Shown piece after piece: positions 32,035 to 43,750 of a stretch of DNA of 64,000 bases. The position numbers and the translations under genes are program-made. The stretch is from Solirubrobacteraceae bacterium (lineage in GTDB: Bacteria; Actinomycetota; Thermoleophilia; Solirubrobacterales; Solirubrobacteraceae), in NCBI GenBank assembly GCA_030447785.1, contig JAUJOF010000005.1:29351-93350 (forward strand). Direction: 5' to 3'. Each line of letters opens with the position of its first letter. Position 1 is the first letter of the stretch. The notes below the pieces were generated by a model, which was not told the origin of the DNA, did not search any database, and saw nothing but the letters and a program-made list of their open reading frames with translations.

Positions 32035-32979
32035 TCAGGGCAGGGACGCCCGCGGGTGGGCGGCGTGGTAGACGTCGCGCAGGCGCTCGGCGGAGAGGTG
32101 GGTGTAGACCTGGGTGGTGGCCACGTCGGCGTGGCCGAGCATCTCCTGCACGGCGCGCAGGTCGCACCCGCCGGCCAGGAGATGGGTGGCGAAGGTGTGG
32201 CGAAGCGTGTGGGGGCTCATCATGCCCTCCAGCCCGGCGCCCCGGGCGTGGCGCTGGACGATCTTGTACAGGCCCTGGCGGGTCAAGCCGGCCCCGCGGC
32301 GGTTGACGAACAGGTGATGCTCCTGGCGCGCGCCCACCAGCGCCGGACGCCCGCGCTCCACGTAGGCGCGCACGGCGCTGACCGCCTGGCGGCCGACCGG
32401 GACGAGGCGCTCCTTGGAGCCCTTGCCCCGAGCGCGCAGGACGGCGTGGCGCAGGTCGACATCGCCCACGCTCAGATCCACGGCCTCCGAGGCGCGCAGC
32501 CCGCAGGCGTACATCAGCTCCAGCAGCGCCCGGTCGCGCAACGAGGCGGGCTCGGTGCCCCGCGCGCTGTCGATCAGCCGGGTGACCTGCGCGCGGGAGA
32601 GCACGTGGGGCAGGCGCTGGCTCTTGCGCGGCGCGCGCAGGGACGCGGTGGGATCGCCCGCAAGCACGCCCTCGCGGCGCAGGTGGCGGTAGAAGGAGCG
32701 CAGGCAGGCCGTCTTGCGCTGCAGGGTCGCGGGCGCCACGGCGGGACGCTGCGGCCCGCCCGCGGCCAGCTCGGACAGGAAGCCCGCGAGGTCGTTGTGG
32801 CCGGCCTCGAGCACGTCGACCCCTGCGCGCTGCAGGTGGGCGCCGAGTTGGAGGAGATCGGAGCGGTAGGCCTCGAGCGTGTTGCGCGACAGGCCGCGCT
32901 CGAACTCGAGGTAGGCCAGGAAGTCGAGGACGTGGTGCTCGAAGGTACGGGCACAGGCAGCGGCGGAAGCGGTGGCCAC
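32035..32979 (-). CDS. xerD: Tyrosine recombinase XerD
   Basis: 314 residues. Resolves chromosome dimers at dif with XerC. N-terminal SAM-like domain (FLAYLEFERGLSRNTLEAYRSDL), then catalytic residues Arg in YACGLRASE, Lys in GKGSKERLVP, SPHTLRHTFATHLL, HADVATTQVYTH with the Tyr nucleophile. Family length is normal. In actinobacteria xerD commonly follows pyrG/recN and a nudix gene, as here, which argues for the housekeeping XerD rather than a phage integrase. Confidence 0.9.
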   Translation of the reverse strand: MATASAAACARTFEHHVLDFLAYLEFERGLSRNTLEAYRSDLLQLGAHLQRAGVDVLEAGHNDLAGFLSELAAGGPQRPAVAPATLQRKTACLRSFYRHLRREGVLAGDPTASLRAPRKSQRLPHVLSRAQVTRLIDSARGTEPASLRDRALLELMYACGLRASEAVDLSVGDVDLRHAVLRARGKGSKERLVPVGRQAVSAVRAYVERGRPALVGARQEHHLFVNRRGAGLTRQGLYKIVQRHARGAGLEGMMSPHTLRHTFATHLLAGGCDLRAVQEMLGHADVATTQVYTHLSAERLRDVYHAAHPRASLP

Positions 32980-33030
32980 GCCCCTGGATTCGCCCGCCGC
33001 GAGGCGATCCCTGCGGATGCAAGCGCGATG

Positions 33031-33582
33031 TCAGCCGGCCGGGGCGCCGGTGTCGCGCGCGCGGCGCAGCCACAGCAGGCCGACGAGCGTCTTGGCGTCG
33101 ACGGTGGCGTCGATGGCGGCGTCGAGGTCGGCCAGCGGCCAGCGGACGAGCTCGATGCGCTCGTCCTCCTCGGTCTTGGGGCGCTCGACCTGGCGCAGGC
33201 CGGTGGCCAGGAACACGCTGACCTCCTCGTCGGTGAAGCCCGTCGAGGAGAAGTAGCTCGTGGCGTGCAGCCAGGACTCGGCGGCCAGGCCGGTCTCCTC
33301 GGCCAGCTCGCGCCTGGCGGTCTCGAGCGGCTGCTCGCCCTCGACGTCCAGACGCCCGGCGGGGATCTCCAGCACGTCGTCGCGCCCGACCGCCTCGCGC
33401 GGCTGGCGGACGAGGTAGAGCGCTTCGTCGTCGTAGGCCACGATGCCCACGGCGCCGCCGTGGTGGACCCACTCCCGTGTCACCTCGCCGCCGTCGTCGT
33501 GACGAAACCGTCCTCGGTGCACGGAGAAGATCGGGCCCTCGTGGAGGGTCTCAGGGTCCAGGGGCTCGAAGCTCGGGCTCAT
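33031..33582 (-). CDS. NUDIX hydrolase, ADP-ribose pyrophosphatase type
   Basis: 183 residues. Complete Nudix box G-x5-E-x7-REL-x-EE-x-G (GRLDVEGEQPLETARRELAEE), preceded by the ADP-ribose-type opening (ETLHEGPIFSVHRGRFRHDDG) and the EIPAG motif. Hydrolyses ADP-ribose to AMP and ribose 5-phosphate. ATG 33582 overlaps the M20 peptidase stop. Sits between xerD and the peptidase, the order seen around xerD in other actinobacteria. Confidence 0.9.
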   Translation of the reverse strand: MSPSFEPLDPETLHEGPIFSVHRGRFRHDDGGEVTREWVHHGGAVGIVAYDDEALYLVRQPREAVGRDDVLEIPAGRLDVEGEQPLETARRELAEETGLAAESWLHATSYFSSTGFTDEEVSVFLATGLRQVERPKTEEDERIELVRWPLADLDAAIDATVDAKTLVGLLWLRRARDTGAPAG

Positions 33583-34763
33583 CGGGCGCATTCCTCCAGC
33601 AGGGAGAGGGACACGTCCAACATGCCCTCGAGTGCGGCCACCGACACGCACTCGCCCGGCTCGTGGTTGCGCTGGGTGCCGTTGGCCAGGTTGGTGCACC
33701 TCAGGCCCGCGGCCTGAAGCGCGTTGGCGTCCGACCCGCCGCCGGTGGCGATGCGCCGGGGGGCGTGACCGCACGTGCGCAGGGCGGCCTCGGCAGCCGC
33801 CACGGCGGCGTCGTCGTCGGCGTGGCGATAGCCGGCGAACAACTGCTCGACGGTCACGTCGAGGTCGCACTCGCACTCGGGGTCGTTGGCGGCGTCGTGG
33901 AGGTGGTCGACCAGCCGGGCGACGGTGGCCTCCGCGCGGGCGGCGTCCAGCGAACGGACCTCCCCGGTGACGGCGCAGCGCTCGGGCACGACGTTCGTGG
34001 CCTGGGTGGTGCCGCCGTGCACCGAGGCCACGCTGGCGGTGGTCTGCGGGTCGAGGCGGCCCAGGGGCATGGCCGCAACGGCGCGCGCGGCCGCCTGCAC
34101 CGCGCTGCGCCCGTCCTCGGGGCGGATGCCGGCGTGGGCGGCGCGGCCGTGCAGGTGCGCGGTGAAGCGAAAATAGGTGGGCGAGGCCATCACGATCTCG
34201 CCGATGGGGCTCGCGTGGTCGAAGACGTAGCCCCATTGCGAGCGCAGCGTGGTGACGTCGAGGGCCTTGGCGCCCGCGAGCGCGTCCTCCTCGGCGACCG
34301 TGAACACGAGCTCCAGCCCGACCGGCGAGCCCTCCACGGCGACGCGGTGGGCCAGGCCCAGCAGGACGGCGACCGCCGCCTTGTTGTCGGCCCCGAGGAT
34401 GCCCGCACGGGCGTCGCGCCAGGCACCGTCCTCCAATACGGGCTCGATCGGGCCCTCGTGGGCCACGGTGTCCACGTGGGCGCACAGCAGCACGCAGCGC
34501 TGTGCCCGCCCGGGGATGGCGACCACCACGTTGCCACACCCGGCGCCGGCCACGGCGGCCGCGCCGTCCTCCTCGGGGTGCAGGCCCAGCGCGCGCAGCT
34601 CGCCCGCCACCCGGTCCATGCAGGCCCGCTCGTCCCCGGAGGGGCTGGGGATGGCGCACAGCTGCGCGAACAGGTCGTTCACGCGCCGGCGCTCCAGCTC
34701 GCTGGCGGGACGCACGAGGAGCGACACTATCGGGCCTCCGATTGTCATCCGCCTGTCGCTCAT
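33579..34763 (-). CDS. M20-family peptidase, PepT-like
   Basis: 394 residues. Di-zinc aminopeptidase acting on short peptides. Motifs: IPSPSGDERACMDRV, LCAHVDTVA (zinc His and Asp), GADNKAAVAVLLGLA, EEDALAGAK (catalytic Glu pair) and a final zinc His in NHEPGECV. The family start is uncertain: ATG 34763 and ATG 34748 are both possible, and neither has a strong Shine-Dalgarno. Divergent from the DUF4383 gene. Confidence 0.85.
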   Translation of the reverse strand: MSDRRMTIGGPIVSLLVRPASELERRRVNDLFAQLCAIPSPSGDERACMDRVAGELRALGLHPEEDGAAAVAGAGCGNVVVAIPGRAQRCVLLCAHVDTVAHEGPIEPVLEDGAWRDARAGILGADNKAAVAVLLGLAHRVAVEGSPVGLELVFTVAEEDALAGAKALDVTTLRSQWGYVFDHASPIGEIVMASPTYFRFTAHLHGRAAHAGIRPEDGRSAVQAAARAVAAMPLGRLDPQTTASVASVHGGTTQATNVVPERCAVTGEVRSLDAARAEATVARLVDHLHDAANDPECECDLDVTVEQLFAGYRHADDDAAVAAAEAALRTCGHAPRRIATGGGSDANALQAAGLRCTNLANGTQRNHEPGECVSVAALEGMLDVSLSLLEECAR

Positions 34764-34858
34764 GGCTTGGCTGGTGGGGGGATCGGGAAGGTGGGACCCA
34801 TGAGCGCGGGAAGCGGTATGAGGCATCAGGACGCAAGCACGAGGAGGCGCAGGCAGCG

Positions 34859-35335
34859 ATGAGTCGGCAGATTGGCGGGCGCACCGTCGCACAGCTGTTC
34901 GCGCTGCTGCTCGGACTCGTGCTGATCGCTGTGGGCGCGTTCGGGTTCATCGCCAACGCGACTTTCGACCAGGCCCAGCTGGCGATCAACTTCCAGGGCG
35001 ACCCGGTCAATGGCGACCTCTTCCTGGGATTCGAGGTCAACGGCTGGCACAACGTGGTGCACATCGCCAGCGGCGCGCTCCTGCTCTTGGGTGGCCTGTC
35101 GCGCAGCGCCGCCCCGGGCGTCCTCATCGCCTTCGGACTCGTCTACGCCGCGGTCACGGTGCTGGGCTTCATCGACGAGCGCAACCTCCTCGGGATCATC
35201 CCCGTCAACACCGCGGACAACTTTCTGCACGCGGCGCTGACCGTGCTGGCGCTCGTCGTGGGCATCCTCGGCCTGGCAGAGGCCCGGCGGCGGCGGCCAC
35301 CGCCGACCAGGCCCGCCTCGCAGATGGCCGCCTGA
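34859..35335 (+). CDS. DUF4383 membrane protein
   Basis: 158 residues with four hydrophobic segments. The pattern GWHNVVHIASGALLLLGGLS, then VYAAVTVLGFID and DNFLHAALTVLALVVGILG is typical of DUF4383 proteins, small four-helix membrane proteins of unknown function common in actinobacteria. An Arg/Pro-rich cytoplasmic tail ends it. It is convergent with pyrG. Confidence 0.85.
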   Translation: MSRQIGGRTVAQLFALLLGLVLIAVGAFGFIANATFDQAQLAINFQGDPVNGDLFLGFEVNGWHNVVHIASGALLLLGGLSRSAAPGVLIAFGLVYAAVTVLGFIDERNLLGIIPVNTADNFLHAALTVLALVVGILGLAEARRRRPPPTRPASQMAA

Positions 35336-35409
35336 GCGCCCATCGCGCCAGGGCGCGAGCCGTCGAGGCGGCCGTCCGCTCACCCCCGCCCGGCGAGGTG
35401 ACCCAGTGC

Positions 35410-38833
<3,424 letters not shown>

Positions 38834-38886
38834 GCCCGAGGGTGTACCAGCCCCCGCCGACGGATCGGCGCGCCGTGATGGTCTTG

Positions 38887-39747
38887 TCACGAGGCCAGGC
38901 GGCCGAACTTGTCGCGAAAGCGCCGGTAGAAGGAGGAGCCGGGCACCTGCGCCAGGGCGCCCGCCTGGGGCAGAAAGCGCGTGGTGAGCGCCTCGCCGGG
39001 CTCGAGCTGGCCCGCCGCGCGGCCGTCGACCGCCACGTCGACGGCCTCCCTCGAGCAGTTGGCGATGGTCAGCGGGTCGCGCGGCGCGACCACCAGAGCC
39101 CGGGCGGTGAGCGTGTGGGGGGCGATGAACGAGACCACGAAGCCCTCCACGCCCCAGGCCAGCACGGGACCGCCGTTGGCCAGGTTGTAGCCCGTGGAGC
39201 CGGCGGGGGTGGCCACCACCAGGCCGTCGCAGCGCACCCGGCCCACCTCCTCGCCATCCAGCGCGTAGGCCAGGTTGGCCACGCGCTCGCCGGCGCGGCG
39301 GTTGATCGAGACATCGTTGATCGCCACGTGGATCTCGCCGCCGGCCTCCACGGACAGCGCAGGCAGGGCCAGCACCTCGAACTCGCGGCGGAAGGCCCGC
39401 TCGAACCCGTCGTCGCCCAGCTCCTGGGGCTCGACCGTGGCCAGGAAGCCGATCTCGCCGAAGTTCACCGCGAACACCGGCACGCCGGTGCCCGCGTAGC
39501 AACGCAGCGCGCGCAGGATGGTGCCGTCCCCGCCCAGCACGACGCACAGCTCCACGTCGTTGGCCACCGCGGCGTCGGTGATCGCGTGCTCGCCGGGGCG
39601 GAGGGCGTGCTTCTCGGTCTCCTCGGGATCGAAGCGCAGCACCAGCCCCTCCGCGGCGGCCGCGTGGTGCAACGCCTCGAGGGCGGGCGCGACCTGGTCC
39701 ATGCGCCGGTGGGTGAACACGGTGACCGCACGCTCGGGCGGGCTCAC
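38887..39747 (-). CDS. nadK: NAD kinase
   Basis: Phosphorylates NAD to NADP. 286 residues. The GGDGT motif lies at about residues 72-76, NFGEIGFLA follows, and the substrate strand TPAGSTGYNLANGGPVL is complete. The last residues (SSFYRRFRDKFG) match the actinobacterial enzyme. GTG 39747 overlaps the tlyA stop (GTGA). It precedes recN by 53 bp. Confidence 0.95.
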   Translation of the reverse strand: MSPPERAVTVFTHRRMDQVAPALEALHHAAAAEGLVLRFDPEETEKHALRPGEHAITDAAVANDVELCVVLGGDGTILRALRCYAGTGVPVFAVNFGEIGFLATVEPQELGDDGFERAFRREFEVLALPALSVEAGGEIHVAINDVSINRRAGERVANLAYALDGEEVGRVRCDGLVVATPAGSTGYNLANGGPVLAWGVEGFVVSFIAPHTLTARALVVAPRDPLTIANCSREAVDVAVDGRAAGQLEPGEALTTRFLPQAGALAQVPGSSFYRRFRDKFGRLAS

Positions 39748-40532
39748 GGCTCGACCTCCGCGGCGGCGGCCTCGAGATCGGCGAGCCCTGGGCGCCCGGC
39801 CTCACCCAGCCAGAGGAAGGTCTCGCGGTTGCCCTTGGGGCCGGGCAAGCCCGACGAGGCGAAGCCGAGCACGGCCGCGCCCGCCCGCCGCGCCGCTTCG
39901 GCCACGGTCACCATGGCGTTGCGGCGGTCGGCGGCCTCGCGCACCACCCCACCCTTGCCCACGCGCGTGCGACCGACCTCGAACTGCGGTTTGACGAGGA
40001 CGAGCGCGTCGAAGGCCGGGGTCGAGCAGGCCAGCAGGGCGGGGAGAACCGTGGTCAGGGAGATGAACGAGACGTCGGCGACAAGGAGGTCGGGGGCGTA
40101 GGGCAGCGCGCCGGGTTGCAGCGCCCGCGCGTTGTGGCGCTCGAGCACGGTGACGCGGGCGTCGGTGCGTACCTCCCACGCCAACTCGCCGTAGGCGACG
40201 TCGAGCGCTACGACGTGGGCGGCGCCCCGCTGGAGCAGGCAGTCGGTGAACCCCCCGGTGGAGGCGCCGACGTCCAGCGCGCGGCGCCCGGCGACGTCGA
40301 CGCCCAAGGCGTCGAGCGCGTTGGCCAGCTTGATCCCGCCGCGTGAGACGAACGGCGGCGGGGCCGTGACCTCGACGGACACATCGCCGGCCACGAGTTG
40401 GCCGGGCTTGTCGGCGCGGCGGCGATCGGAGCCCAGCAGAACCTCCCCGGCCATGATCGAGGCGGCGGCGCGGGTGCGGCTGGCGAACAGGCCGCGGTCG
40501 GCGAGCAGGCTGTCCAGGCGCACGCGGGGCAC
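39744..40532 (-). CDS. tlyA: rRNA 2'-O-methyltransferase TlyA
   Basis: 262 residues from GTG 40532. N-terminal S4 RNA-binding domain (LDSLLADRGLFASRTRAAASIMAGEVLL) and an FtsJ-type methyltransferase domain with SAM motif ALDVGASTGGFTDCLLQRGA and DVSFISL. TlyA methylates 16S C1409 and 23S C1920 in mycobacteria and determines capreomycin sensitivity. First gene of tlyA-nadK-recN, with its 5' region facing the intergenic RNA candidate. Confidence 0.93.
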   Translation of the reverse strand: MPRVRLDSLLADRGLFASRTRAAASIMAGEVLLGSDRRRADKPGQLVAGDVSVEVTAPPPFVSRGGIKLANALDALGVDVAGRRALDVGASTGGFTDCLLQRGAAHVVALDVAYGELAWEVRTDARVTVLERHNARALQPGALPYAPDLLVADVSFISLTTVLPALLACSTPAFDALVLVKPQFEVGRTRVGKGGVVREAADRRNAMVTVAEAARRAGAAVLGFASSGLPGPKGNRETFLWLGEAGRPGLADLEAAAAEVEP

Positions 40533-40559
40533 GGCGGAAGACTAGGTGCGTGCGCGTGG

Positions 40560-40772
40560 CGACCCGGATGCGCTGTGCGCATCCGCACGAGGACGTGGTC
40601 GAAGGCGACCGGTGTGCGTGGTGTCACACCAGAACGCCTTTTGGCCGGGCATCATTCGCATGGCGATGAGCGCAGTGTCGCCCATCACCCACTTTCCGCA
40701 GAGATCAGCAGCAAGACTCATCACATAGCAGCATCTCTCCTCCCCGGAACGGCCCGCCTCTGGCGGGCCGTT
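40560..40772 (+). ncRNA. Candidate small RNA ending in an intrinsic terminator
   Basis: About 210 bp without a convincing gene and noticeably less GC-rich than its surroundings. On the plus strand it starts with a hairpin (cggatgcgc/gcgcatccg), contains ggtgt-c-acacc, carries a C-rich single-stranded motif ctctcctcccc that is complementary to Shine-Dalgarno sequences, and ends in a strong hairpin plus T-rich tail. No plus-strand coding gene precedes this terminator, which is the main reason to suspect an RNA. A 60-codon minus-strand frame (40542-40724) exists, but its third positions are far less GC-rich than neighbouring genes. Confidence 0.4.
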
Positions 40773-40779
40773 TCATTTG
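40748..40779 (+). terminator. Rho-independent terminator
   Basis: Perfect 11-bp stem aacggcccgcc (40748-40758), loop tct, ggcgggccgtt (40762-40772), followed on the plus strand by ttcattt. On the minus strand the downstream bases are CCGGGGAGG, so the signal is oriented for plus-strand transcription. Confidence 0.8.
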
Positions 40780-40815
40780 GGCTGCCGTCATCATCCCATC
40801 ACCGGCCCGTCCTCC

Positions 40816-41547
40816 TCACCGCGGGCTGATCCTGATGTGCACGTGGTCGTTGTGGAGTGGGATCTGCTGCACCACGCGCGGGGGGCCCTCGACGCCCACG
40901 TCGAAGCCCACGAAGGCGAAGCGCACCTCGGGCTGGGCCACGAAGGCATCGACGAGCTCCTGGGTGAGGCGGCGGTGCACCAGGCTGACCTTCCACGGCT
41001 CGCGCTGGCGTCCGTCGTGGCGGGGGTAGAGGATGTCGACGTCGAGCCCGTTCTGGTGGGAGGCGGGGCCCAACCCGCCGTACCGGCGACCGAAGGGTCC
41101 GCCCCGGGGCAGGCTGAGGTCGCCGACGAGCACCCGCGGGGCGCCGGGGTTCGCACGGCGGTACTCGCGCAGGCCGCGGCGGATCACCGCGAGCAGCCGC
41201 TGGGTGGCGAAGCGCCGCCACTGGCGGTTGGGCCGGCGGTGCAGGATGGGATCCCAGGAGACGAGGTCGCGGCCCTCGTCGGGCAGCATCACGCCGTTGA
41301 GCAGACGGCCGTCGTGGGGCCTGCCCACCGCACGGGAGGCCGGGCCACGTGTGCTCGTGTGCGCCGTGCGGGGCACGGCTCCGGGGGCCGTGGGGACCTT
41401 GCTCACCGCGGGCGCCATGTCCAGCTGCAACGGCTGGATGCGCCCCACCCGCTCGTGCGCTTGGAAGGCCTTCACCGCGCCGGGGCCCAGCCCGCCGACC
41501 ACGGCCGTGACGATGACGAGTTGGACCAGGCGGCCGAACGCGTCCAC
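40816..41547 (-). CDS. MepA-like murein endopeptidase
   Basis: 243 residues. One N-terminal membrane helix (LVQLVIVTAVVGGLGPGAV), a Pro/Ala-rich spacer, then an M74/LAS-type zinc peptidase domain like penicillin-insensitive murein endopeptidase: VGDLSLPRGGPFGRRYG, ASHQNGLDVDI (zinc His and Asp about 165) and PLHNDHVHIR (zinc His near the end). It would cut peptidoglycan cross-links on the outer face of the membrane. GTG start 41547. The 206 bp upstream hold no gene. Confidence 0.85.
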   Translation of the reverse strand: MDAFGRLVQLVIVTAVVGGLGPGAVKAFQAHERVGRIQPLQLDMAPAVSKVPTAPGAVPRTAHTSTRGPASRAVGRPHDGRLLNGVMLPDEGRDLVSWDPILHRRPNRQWRRFATQRLLAVIRRGLREYRRANPGAPRVLVGDLSLPRGGPFGRRYGGLGPASHQNGLDVDILYPRHDGRQREPWKVSLVHRRLTQELVDAFVAQPEVRFAFVGFDVGVEGPPRVVQQIPLHNDHVHIRISPR

Positions 41548-41753
41548 GTGCCTACTGATAGCCGATGTAGGACGGCACGGGCGCGGGGCGCTGCAGGCGG
41601 TGGCCGTCGCAGCACGGCGGTGATGAGGGCGCGCCCCACCGCGCCCCGAGAGCTCTGCTCATCCTCCCCACGGCGGGGCAGGGTAGTCGGCTCCGGCGAC
41701 GATTCGCGCCGCTAGCCACGCCCGCGGCCGTGGAATCACCCCGACGAGGGACG

Positions 41754-41834
41754 CCGAGGCGGCCAGGTGGGGCGCAGCGAACGAAGCGAGCCGTGGGAGG
41801 AGGGCCCAGGTCGCGGTAGCGACACCTCGTCCTA
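41754..41834. repeat. Dispersed structured repeat, copy 2
   Basis: Counterpart of 123-200 in the same orientation. Its right end contains the TAG stop of the lipoprotein gene (41832-41834, inside tcctagg), as copy 1 does for otsB. The small hairpin reads GTCGC-TACC-GCGAC here: same arms, different loop. The gcagcgaacgaagcgagc block forms an inverted repeat. Confidence 0.65.
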
Positions 41835-42622
41835 GGGCGAGACCGCCAGCACGGCGACGGGCCGCATGCCCGCCGAGCGGGCGCGGATGGGGTACCGGCC
41901 GGGCTCCTCCACGACGACGCTGAAGCGCGAGATCACCCCGGGACCGGCCTGCACGGTGAGGCCCAGGCCCTCCAGCACCACCTCGTCGGGGACGTCGGAG
42001 CGCACGCCCAGGGCGACGCGGTCGCCGGCGGTCGCGGTGATGGTCTGCGCCCCGCCCACGGGCGCCCCGGTGCGGACCTGGATCAGGCCCGAGACGTCGG
42101 CCTCCACGGCCGCACCGGGGCCGACGAGCGCCAGCTCGCGCGGGGCCAGCGGCTGGGGCGCCACGCCCTGCGCGCGCAGCGGCGCCTCGCCGCAGGCCAC
42201 CCGCGGGTTGCCCTGCGCCCCGCCGCCGCGCGAGAAGACGGTCACCGCGAGACGGCCTGCGCCGGGCGCGGGCGCCGAGAGGCGCCCGAAGGCCACGCCG
42301 TTGGGACCGGCGACGAGCTCGCGGGAGGACACGCCCGGGGGCGCCGGCGGGGCGTCGGCCCGCGGGGCTCCGGGGGGACTCGCCGTCCTTCGCGCTGGGC
42401 ACGTCTTCCCCACCTCCACCCGGTGGTGGCTGCCGGGGCGCAGGCCCCACACGGCGAGCGGCCCGCGGACCTCGCCGTCGGTGCGCCCCACTGCCGCCAG
42501 GCCGACGGGACCCCGGCCTCGACGGGGCGCAGCTCCACGGCGGCGGGGACCGCCTCCTCTGCGCCGGCGCACCCGACGAGGCCGAGCGCGAGGGCGCCCA
42601 GCGCCGCGGCCGACCGTCTCAC
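41832..42622 (-). pseudogene. Frameshifted lipoprotein gene
   Basis: From GTG 42622 (overlapping the hydrolase stop as GTGA) the frame encodes a lipoprotein signal with lipobox LGLVGCAG, then AVELRPVEAG. Homologous-looking protein continues in another frame from about 42511 (PVGLAAVGRTDGEVRGPLAVWGL) down to 41832. One missing G in the run at 42511-42514 joins the two, giving about 263 residues of a secreted, beta-rich, unrecognised protein. Either a recent mutation or an assembly error in a homopolymer. Confidence 0.65.
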
Positions 42623-43750
42623 GCGGCCAGCAGCGTGCGCATCCGCGCAGCGGCCTCGTCCAGCGCGGCATGGGCGTCGTCGAGCATCCCCGCAGGCGCA
42701 GGAAGCCGTGGACCATGCCCGCCCACACCCGCACGTCGACCTGCACGCCGGCGGCGCGCAGGCGCTCGGCGTAGTCCAGGCCGTCGTCACGCAGCGGGTC
42801 GAGCTCGGCCTGCACGATCACCGCGGGGGCAGCCCCGCGAGGTCGGGGGCGCGCAGCGGCGAGGCGTCGGGGGTACGGGCGGCACCCTCGGGCGCGTAGG
42901 CGTCCCAGTACCAGCGCATCTGATCGCGCGTCAGGACGTACCCCTCCGCCAGCTCCACGGCCGAGGCGGTGGCCAGCGCGCCGTCCAGGGCGGGGTAGAC
43001 CAGCAGCTGCGCGCGCAGGGCCGGGTGGGAGGGGTCGGAATGATCGCGCGCGCGACGAGCCAGCGCCGCGGCGAGATTGCCCCCCGCGCTGTCGCCGCCG
43101 ACGGCCAGGCGGTCGGGAGCGGCGCCCAGCGAGCTCGCCCGATCTCGCATCCAGGCCAGGACCGTCCCCGCGTCGTCCAGCCCGGCCGGGAAGCGGTGCT
43201 CGGGCGCCAGGCGGGAGTCGGCCGAGACCACGATGGCCTGCACGCGGTTGGCCAGCGCGCGGCACAGCGCGTCGACGCCGTCCAGGTCGCCCACGACCCA
43301 GCCGCCGCCGTGCAGGTAGAGCAGCGCGGGGAGCGCCGCGCGCGGGCCGGGCGGATCCAGGGCCCCCACACCCTGGTCGATGCCGGCGCCGTCCCGGCCG
43401 GCGTGCGGCGCGTCATCCCGGGGCCGGGCCCCGGCGCCCCCGCCGCCGGGGCGCCCCGCGTCACTCCCTCGCTCGACGGCCGGCACGTACAACCGCACCG
43501 CCACGCCGCCGGCGTCCTCGTCGCGCACCTCGGCCACCGGCTCGCGCGGGCCGGTGCGCAGCTCGGTGATCAGGCGGTAGGCCGCACGCGCCTCCCCCAC
43601 GTCGTCGGGCGGCGGGCGGTCGCCCTCGAGCAGGAGGTCACGCACCTGCGGGTGGGCACGCGCCAGGCGCTCCTCCAGAGAAGGCGCCCCCGCGGCGGGA
43701 GTGCCTGCGGGGGCCCGCCTCGGTCGGCCGCCCTGGCCCCCGTCCGTCAC
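42619..43750 (-). pseudogene. Frameshifted alpha/beta hydrolase (HSL-type)
   Basis: From GTG 43750 the frame encodes an esterase/lipase of the hormone-sensitive-lipase family: oxyanion motif YLHGGGWVVGDL, RLAPEHRFPAG, and nucleophile GGDSAGGNLA. It stops early near 42820. The catalytic Asp region (VIVQAELDPLRDDG) and the His region (VWAGMVHGFLRL) are intact in a second frame, and the C-terminal helix (MLDDAHAALDEAAARM) in a third. Single-base deletions in the G runs at 42825-42829 and 42688-42691 explain both shifts. If real, the enzyme is dead; if the assembly is wrong, it is a normal 378-residue hydrolase. Confidence 0.75.

Noticed and set aside
33031-35127. A 698-codon minus frame that would join the NUDIX domain to upstream sequence
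   Set aside because: The NUDIX domain has its own ATG at 33582 with a 4-bp overlap, and the upstream part is antisense-like and overlaps the M20 peptidase gene.
40542-40724. 60-codon minus-strand reading frame upstream of tlyA, with some protein-like sequence
   Set aside because: Third codon positions are far less GC-rich than in neighbouring genes, the start has no well-spaced Shine-Dalgarno, and the region looks better explained by a plus-strand RNA ending in a terminator.
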